Below are positions 58,338-64,000 of a DNA stretch of 64,000 bases, in pieces. Below the pieces are notes generated by a model, which was not told where the DNA came from, made no database searches, and saw only the letters and a program-made list of their open reading frames with translations. Origin of the DNA: Scortum barcoo (taxonomy: Eukaryota > Chordata > Actinopteri > Centrarchiformes > Terapontidae); assembly GCA_023238725.1 (NCBI GenBank), contig CM041550.1:3977044-4041043 (forward strand), written 5' to 3'. The translations under genes and the position numbers were made by a program. How positions within the stretch are numbered: the first letter of the stretch is position 1; the number at the start of each line of letters is the position of its first letter.

Positions 58338-59461
58338 ATGATGGAGGGAGTTGAACTTTGCTTTCCACAACTCAACACCTCCTGCAGGAAGCCAAAGCCT
58401 TCTCACTCTGACACTGTGCTGATTTACATTGTGCTGTCCTCCATCTCTCTGCTCAGTGTGACTCTCAACCTGCTGGTCATCATCTCCATCTCACACTTCA
58501 AGTAGCCACATATTTCATCAATTTAAAACACTGGTTGCTTTACAAAAAGAAATTATTCAGATTTATATTTTATCTATGAGACTGATAATTGATAGTACAA
58601 GTAGTGATAAGTGATAGTGTCACTTTGCTTTATTATCTCTGCAGGAAGCTCCACCATCCCACCAACATCCTCATCCTCTCTCTGGCTGTCTCAGATTTCC
58701 TCGTAGGTCTCCTCATGTTCTTTCAAATCATGCTCACAGATGGCTGCTGGTTCCTTGGTGACATTACGTGTGCTCTTTATCAGTATCTCTCATACATGAT
58801 TACCTCAGCCTCAGTAGGAACTTTGGTGCTCATATCTGTTGACCGTTATGTTGCTATTTGTCATCCTCTGCAATACTCCACCAAAGTCACTGTGAAAGGC
58901 GTTACAATCTGTACTTGTCTTTGTTGGATCTGTTCTGGTCTGTACAATATTCTCATAATGAAGGACAACCTCAAACAACCAGGCAGGTATATTTCCTGTA
59001 CAGGGGAGTGTGTGATCATCATTAACTCAACTGAACAATTTGTAGATGTTATACTGACCTTCATCATTCCCATTACTTTCATTGTAGTGTTGTATATGAG
59101 AGTATTTGTTGTGGCTGTGTCTCAGGCTCGTGCCATGAGGTCTCAGATAGCAGCTGTCACACTCCAGCGTTCAGGGAAAGTAACTGCTAAGAAATCTGAA
59201 ATGAAAGCAGCCAGGACTCTTGGTGTTATTGTGGTTGTGTTTCTAATATGTCTCTGCCCATATTTCTGTGTCACATTAACAGGCCAAGATAACTTTCTTA
59301 ACGCTTCCTCTGCTGCCTTTGTAATATGTTTGTTTTATTTTAATTCCTGTCTTAACCCTATGATCTATGCCCTTTTCTACCCCTGGTTTAGGAAATCTAT
59401 TGATCTCATTATTACACTTCAAATATTGAAGCCAGGCTCCTGTGAGAACAACTTAATATAA
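58338..59461 (+). CDS. Trace amine-associated receptor, class III-type, intact (326 aa)
   Basis: Exon 1 is 58338-58501 (MMEGVELCFPQLNTSC..., 54 codons plus two bases), the intron 58502-58644 (GTAGCC...CTCTGCAG, 143 bp) and exon 2 58645-59461; the junction reads HFK-KLHHPTN. The frame is open. Two ATGs stand side by side; either could start. Visible: NTS glycosylation site, Ser at 3.32 (residue 104, ALYQYLS), DRY at 121-123, Asp5.42 at 189 (FVDVIL), CPYFC in TM6, NPMIY in TM7 (usual NPVIY), FYPWFRKS, C-tail GSCENNLI. It is the intact copy of a tandem pair; its sister at 47.4 kb carries two indels. Role by family: amine-sensing olfactory GPCR signalling through Golf/cAMP; ligand unknown. Confidence 0.95.
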
Positions 59462-60865
59462 AGAGACTCTGTGCAGTGACTGGAATTAGGCCATCACTAT
59501 GTCAAAGGAAATTTGTTTAAAAATGTTGATGCTGAGTCAGCCATTCAAATGATGTTAAAGTCAGTACTGCTTTGATCCATTTGGGAAAGAGAAGGTCATT
59601 TTTATTAGCAGCATTTCCAACATGCAAAACCATTTTCTGCCAGATTGTCCATTTGAAAGCATCAGGCAAGTCTTTGAAATATTAAAGTTGTGTTACTGGG
59701 CCTTACTTAAGTAATTTACAGATTTAAAGTTCCTTAAAGATCCATATCAATTTTGAGCAGGAGTGTGTCAGCTCTTTCACACAGCCCCACCATGATCCTG
59801 CAGCATCTTATTGTGATGTTGGAAAATAAGAAGTACTGCATTAGCATGTTTTTTTGTTTTTTTTTTTGTTTTTTGTTTTAGGTACTGAGAGGGATTCTTC
59901 TCATGTTACCTGTTTGCTGAGACATTGAAAAGAGTAGACAGAATCCAATGTTTTTTAAGCAATGTGATAATTGATTGTCATTAAAGGTGAGATGCACATC
60001 ATAACTTTTGAGCAAATTATGAAAATTATTGGGACATTAATAGTTGATCAGACCTGGTTGGATCAGGTCTGTTCCAGTCTGGATCAGTTGATGCTGACAG
60101 TCCTAAGGTATAATCATACAGCATGTAATATGTAAAGATTTGTATTTCTAGTTTTCAGATGTCAGCTGTTCTCATAAAGTTCCTCATAAATCTGCTTGAT
60201 CTTTGTGACTGATTATGTTACTTGTGTGTCACCTATAGGATATGGTTAAAAATACACAAAACAAGAAGATAAATGGAGGGCAAAAATGTTTTTGTGAGAG
60301 TGCTCTGGACAAGTGAAATGAACAAAAACCCTTTCAGACCAAATATTGCTGCATATAAACATAGCAAAAAGCTGATTCTCATCCAAGATAAATTGGTGCA
60401 ACTACCTGCAACAATCTGTGTTCTCATGGAATATGTGGGGTTGTCTGCCTCCACAACTCCAATGATAAGTGAACCGTGGTTCAGTGTGTTGTCAAGTGTA
60501 TTATGTCAGTTGTGAGGTTTATGCTCGTTCCTGACTGTCAAAGAGAAAAAAGTCTTGTTTTGGAAAAATAAATGATGTGTTTTTTGTCAAGTTTTTGTAG
60601 GTTTCAGCTAATCATCGAGTTTGTCCCAAGCTTCGAGCAACTGCTTGATATTTTTTTAAATCCAATTCAGTTAAGGTTGCAACTTATTATCTCCTTGCCT
60701 TAAATACACCAAGATATGCTTTGTCTTTGCTAATTATGATATTGTCAAATGCATGAAAAGCAGAAGTGTGTTGGAATATTACATGAGCTTTGTCTTTTTG
60801 TTGAGTTTTGTCCACAATAATAAAAACAACTCACATCAGCAGATTGCAGTGGTGGCTAGTGTATT
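59462..60865. repeat. Downstream block of locus 10
   Basis: A copy of 48526-49572 plus 52628-52850 without the LINE E insertion; the junction text near 60480-60500 is 'ttcagtgtgttgtcaagtgt'. No gene is supported; the short frames at 60233-60515 are noncoding. Confidence 0.75.
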
Positions 60866-62239
60866 TAAAAGCCACCTTAACGTGGTGGAAGGGTGTGTAC
60901 TGGTGAGCGCCTGGTGGCTGGGTCTTAGTCCATGGGACTGGGCTGGGCAAGTCTTGGGGAGGAAGTCTCTGATGGTTGTTTGTGTGTATGCAGCAAACAG
61001 CAGGACAGAGTACCCATTCTTCTTGGAGTTGCTGGGATGCATCCTGGAAAGGGTGCTGCCTAGGGACTCTGTAGTTCTGCTGGGCGACGTCAACAGTCAC
61101 GTCGGTAACAATGGAGAAACCTGGAAGAGTGTGATGGGAGAAGCGGCCTATGCAATCTTGAGCTTAGTGGTGCTTTGTTATTGGTGTTCTGTGCTTGTCA
61201 TCACAATGAACACGTTCGAATAAAGGGTGGCTTCTTAGTGTACCTGGCACCAGAGCACTATAGGCCAAAGGTCAATGATCGACTTTGTGGTTGTATCATA
61301 AGATCTGCGGCTGTATGTTTTGGACACTCGGGTGAAGCAGAGATCTAACACAATGACAACTTAAGAACCCGCTGGTGGATACCAGCATGCTCCAAGTAAA
61401 ACATGTTCTCAGTGGGTGTTGGTCTCTGCCAGGGTTGCCCCCTATCACAATTTCTGTTTGTGATATTCATGGCTATGATCTCAAGATGCAGCCAAGGGAG
61501 GACACTGTCCAGTTTAGGGATCTCAGAATTGCATCTCTTCTGTTTGCAGATGATGTGGTTCTGTTGGCTCTATCAAACTGTGTGAAGCAGTTGGGATGAG
61601 AGTCAGCACCTCCAAGTCAGAGGCTATGGTTCTCACCTAGAAAAGGGTTGATTGCTCCCTCTAGGTTTGGAGTGAGCTCTTGATACTTGGGTTCAAGTAT
61701 CTCAGGGTTTTATTCACAGGTGGGGGTAAAATAAAATGTAAATTGACAGATGGATCAGTGCAACATCAGCAGAAATGTGAGAATTGTACCAGACCATGGT
61801 GGTGAAGAGAGCAAAACAATGAGATTGTGGATACAAGTGGCTGAAATGAGTTTGGTCTGTAGGGTGGCTGGGCTCAGGCTCAAAGATAGGGAGAGGAGCG
61901 TACACATCCATAGAAAGCTCAATGTAGAGCCACTGCTCCTTTGCATGGAAAGGAGCCAGTTGAGATGGTTTGGGCACCTGCATAGGATGCCTCCTGGGCG
62001 CCTTCCTTTGGAGGACTTCCGGGCATGGACAGTGGGTAACAAGCCCCAGGACAGACTCAGAACATGCTGGAAGGAATACATATCTCATCTGGCTTGGTAA
62101 AGCCTCGGGGTCCCACCTGAGGAGCTGGAATGAGTTGCTGAGGGGAGGGATATCTGGAATTGTTTGCTTAGCTTGTTGTACCAAGTGACCTGGCCCCAGA
62201 TAAGCCAAAGACAATGGATGGATGCATGTATGGATGGAG
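60866..62239 (+). mobile_element. Divergent Rex3/RTE-like LINE relic, internally deleted
   Basis: It starts with 'gccaccttaacgtggtggaa' (compare 21630-21650), then the endonuclease text VVLLGDVNSHVGNNGETW (near 61070-61120). Between about 61350 and 61390 it jumps into RT: VGLCQGCPLSQFLFVIFM (near 61410) and [12 protein letters not shown] (near 61536). The 3' part has EMSLVCRVAGLRLKDRERS (near 61843) and ends in GGATGGATGCATGTATGGATGG. Many stops. It is more diverged from LINEs D and E than these are from each other, so it is an older insertion. Confidence 0.8.
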
Positions 62240-62467
62240 AGCTTTATTTTTTAAGATGTCATTAAATGAAGGTCTGGGGTGTAGGGAATGGTCGAGCGGC
62301 ACCCTAGCGCCCTCTATCGACCACCCACCATTGAGAGAGAGAGACTAATGGCGTGGCGTGACATTCCACTCTGCACCATCCAGACTAAAATATTCATTTA
62401 AACTATTATTGTTATACTTCACTGTGATTAAAGTTCTTGGACATGATTTAGAAATGCTATACCAGCA
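62240..62467. other. Intergenic sequence before locus 11
   Basis: 62240-62370 holds nothing recognised; 62375-62467 matches the upstream region of locus 10. Confidence 0.5.
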
Positions 62468-62649
62468 GAAATGATGATGATGATGATGATGATGAGGATG
62501 ATGTAAAGAAGAGGGGATGAAGGGTGTTAGTTTCTGATGAAGAGGAATTGTGAGAGGAGGGACAAAGAGCTTAATGAGCTATATGACGTAGAGCTTTAGT
62601 CAGAGAGCTGTGAGAGCTCAGCAGCCTCTACTTCTCTTCTCTCTCTCTG
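62468..62649 (+). promoter_or_regulatory. Conserved upstream region of TAAR locus 11
   Basis: A (GATGAT)n run at 62469-62504, then the same 'gcttaatgagctatatgacg' and 'gagctcagcagcctctactt' blocks as loci 9 and 10. Promoter role inferred from conservation before three receptor genes. Confidence 0.45.
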
Positions 62650-63787
62650 ATGATGGAGGGAGTTGAACTTTGCTTTCCACAACTCAACACCTCCTGCAGG
62701 AAGCCAAAGCCTTCTCACTCTGACACTGTGCTGATTTACATTGTGCTGTCCTCCATCTCTCTGCTCAATGTGACTCTCAACCTGCTGGTCATCATCTCCA
62801 TCTCACACTTCAAGTAGCCACACATTTCATCAATTTAAAACACTGGTTGCTTTACAAAAGGAAATTACTTAGAAAGATTTTTCTAAAAATAGTTTTGAAA
62901 ATGTCATGGTTTTATTTGCTGGACTGATAATTGATAGTACAAGTAGTGATAAGTATGTCACTTTGCTTGATTATCTCTCCAGGAAGCTCCACTCCCCCAC
63001 CAACATCCTCCTGCTCTCTCTGGCTGTCTCAGATTTCTTCGTGGGTCTCCTCATGTTCTTTCAAATTATGCTCATAGACGGCTGCTGGTTCCTTGGTGAC
63101 CTCATGTGTGTTCTGTATTATGTTTTGGACTACATGATTACCTCAGCCTCAGTAGGAACCATGGTGCTCATATCTGTAGACCGCTATGTGGCTATTTGTC
63201 ATCCTCTGCATTACTCCACCAAAGTCACTGTGAAAGGCGTTACAATCTGTACTTGTCTTTGTTGGATCTGTTCTGGTCTGTACAATATTCTAATAATGAA
63301 GGACAACCTCAAAGATATTTCCTGTGCAGGAGAGTGTGTGATCATCATTAACTCAACTGAACAATTTGTAGATGTTATACTGACCTTCATCATTCCCATT
63401 ACTGTCATCATTGTGCTGTATATGAGAGTATTTGTGGTGGCTGTGTCTCAGGCTCGTGCCATGCGGTCTCAAATAGCAGCTGTCACACTTCAGTGTTCAG
63501 TGAAAGTCACTGCTAAGAAATCTGAAATGAAAGCAGCCAGGACTCTTGGTGTTATTGTGGTTGTGTTTCTAATATGTCTCTGCCCATATTTCTGTGTCAT
63601 ACTATCAAGCCAAGATAACTTTCTTAACGCTTCCTCTGCTGCCTTTGTAATGTGTTTGTTCTATTTTAATTCCTGTCTAAACCCTGTGATCTATGCCCTT
63701 TTCTACCCCTGGTTTAGGAAATCTATTAAACTCATTGTTACACTTCAAATTTTGAAGCCAGGGTCCTGTGAGAACAACTTAATATAA
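62650..63787 (+). CDS. Trace amine-associated receptor, class III-type with Asp3.32 and Asp5.42, intact (322 aa)
   Basis: Exon 1 is 62650-62813, the intron 62814-62982 (GTAGCC...CTCTCCAG, 169 bp) and exon 2 62983-63787; the junction reads HFK-KLHSPTN. The frame is open. Features: NTS site, Asp at 3.32 (residue 104, VLYYVLDY), DRY at 121-123, Asp5.42 at 185 (FVDVIL), CPYFC, NPVIY and FYPWFRKS. Relative to locus 10 it lacks 12 bp in ECL2 (NLKDISC for NLKQPGRYISC), so four residues of the loop that covers the ligand pocket are gone. It is the only intact receptor of the window with both acidic sites, as in zebrafish TAAR13c, which detects the diamine cadaverine (family knowledge). A diamine ligand is therefore a reasonable inference, not a fact seen here. 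Confidence 0.95.
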
Positions 63788-64000
63788 GGAGACACTGTGG
63801 AGTGACATTGAAAATGTTAATTTACTGCCAGTGTGTCTGTGTGAAAGGATCAGGAAAATCTCTGAAATATTAAAGTTGTGTTACTAGGCCTTTCTTAAGT
63901 AATTTACATATTTAGAGACAGGTTGATCTCATAATCTTCCTTAAAGATCCATATCAATTTTGAGCAGGAGGGTGTCAGCTCTTTTACACAGCCCCACCAT
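63788..64000. repeat. Start of the downstream block of locus 11
   Basis: A shortened version of the block after loci 9 and 10 ('gtgtgaaaggatcaggaaaa', 'gatccatatcaattttgagc'), cut by the window end. Confidence 0.65.

Larger units (their letters stand above)
53345..60700. repeat. Tandem segmental duplication, unit 2
   Basis: It aligns with unit 1 in the same order once insertions are removed. It carries the intact TAAR locus 10. It has an extra about 110 bp at 53494-53604 compared with unit 1. It preserves the empty sites of the unit 1 solo LTR (about 57632), Gmr1-like element (about 57955) and LINE E (about 60490). Confidence 0.85.

Overview
The window is genomic DNA from a ray-finned (teleost) fish, probably a percomorph-type genome. 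The evidence is a cluster of olfactory trace amine-associated receptor (TAAR) genes of the intron-containing, teleost-only 'class III' type, embedded in typical fish retroelements: Rex3/RTE-like LINEs with GATG tails, L2/CR1-like LINEs, a Gmr1-type Ty3/gypsy element and a piggyBac-type MITE. The species cannot be named from the sequence alone.

Eleven TAAR loci are visible, plus one 3' scrap. All complete loci have the same layout: a short exon 1 (start codon to the end of TM1, about 54-58 codons), a 99-270 bp phase-2 intron in the first intracellular loop, and a long exon 2 (TM2 to the C-terminus). Four are intact: 12313-13491 (+), 28013-29107 (-), 58338-59461 (+) and 62650-63787 (+). Four are nearly intact but carry one or two single-base indels: 1957-3132, 19771-21054, 35165-36304 (-) and 47401-48525. 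Three are clearly dead: 8599-9770, 29855-30420 and 31194-32289. All scorable copies, intact or broken, keep an Asp at 5.42, while the classical amine-binding Asp 3.32 is Ser or Ala in most and present in only three (31.2, 35.2 and 62.7 kb).

Layout. 1-860 is a decayed gypsy pol. 1.0-21.4 kb holds four plus-strand TAAR loci in a repeated flank/promoter/gene/downstream unit, interrupted by two L2-like LINEs (4.86-7.96, 14.76-16.76), a TTAA-flanked piggyBac-type MITE (16.98-17.85) and a third LINE relic (18.2-19.4). 21.6-25.25 is a full-length Rex3-like LINE with a 12 bp target duplication. 25.3-36.3 kb holds two minus-strand sister TAARs (28.0 and 35.2 kb) around two plus-strand dead TAARs and LINE relics. 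38.66-39.62 is a decayed three-exon remnant of a tectorin-like/ZP-domain gene. 39.66-53.1 and 53.35-60.7 are tandem copies of one TAAR-bearing unit. Unit 1 later took a solo LTR, a Gmr1-like element (integrase before reverse transcriptase, tRNA-Pro-type PBS) and a Rex3-like LINE; unit 2 took an L2-like LINE. Each unit shows the empty site for insertions in the other. The last TAAR lies at 62.65-63.79.

The intact genes are expected to encode seven-helix receptors of olfactory sensory neurons that signal through Golf/cAMP (family knowledge). The rest of the window records birth-and-death evolution by tandem duplication, gene conversion, indel decay and retroelement insertion. I found no RNA genes and no CRISPR arrays.
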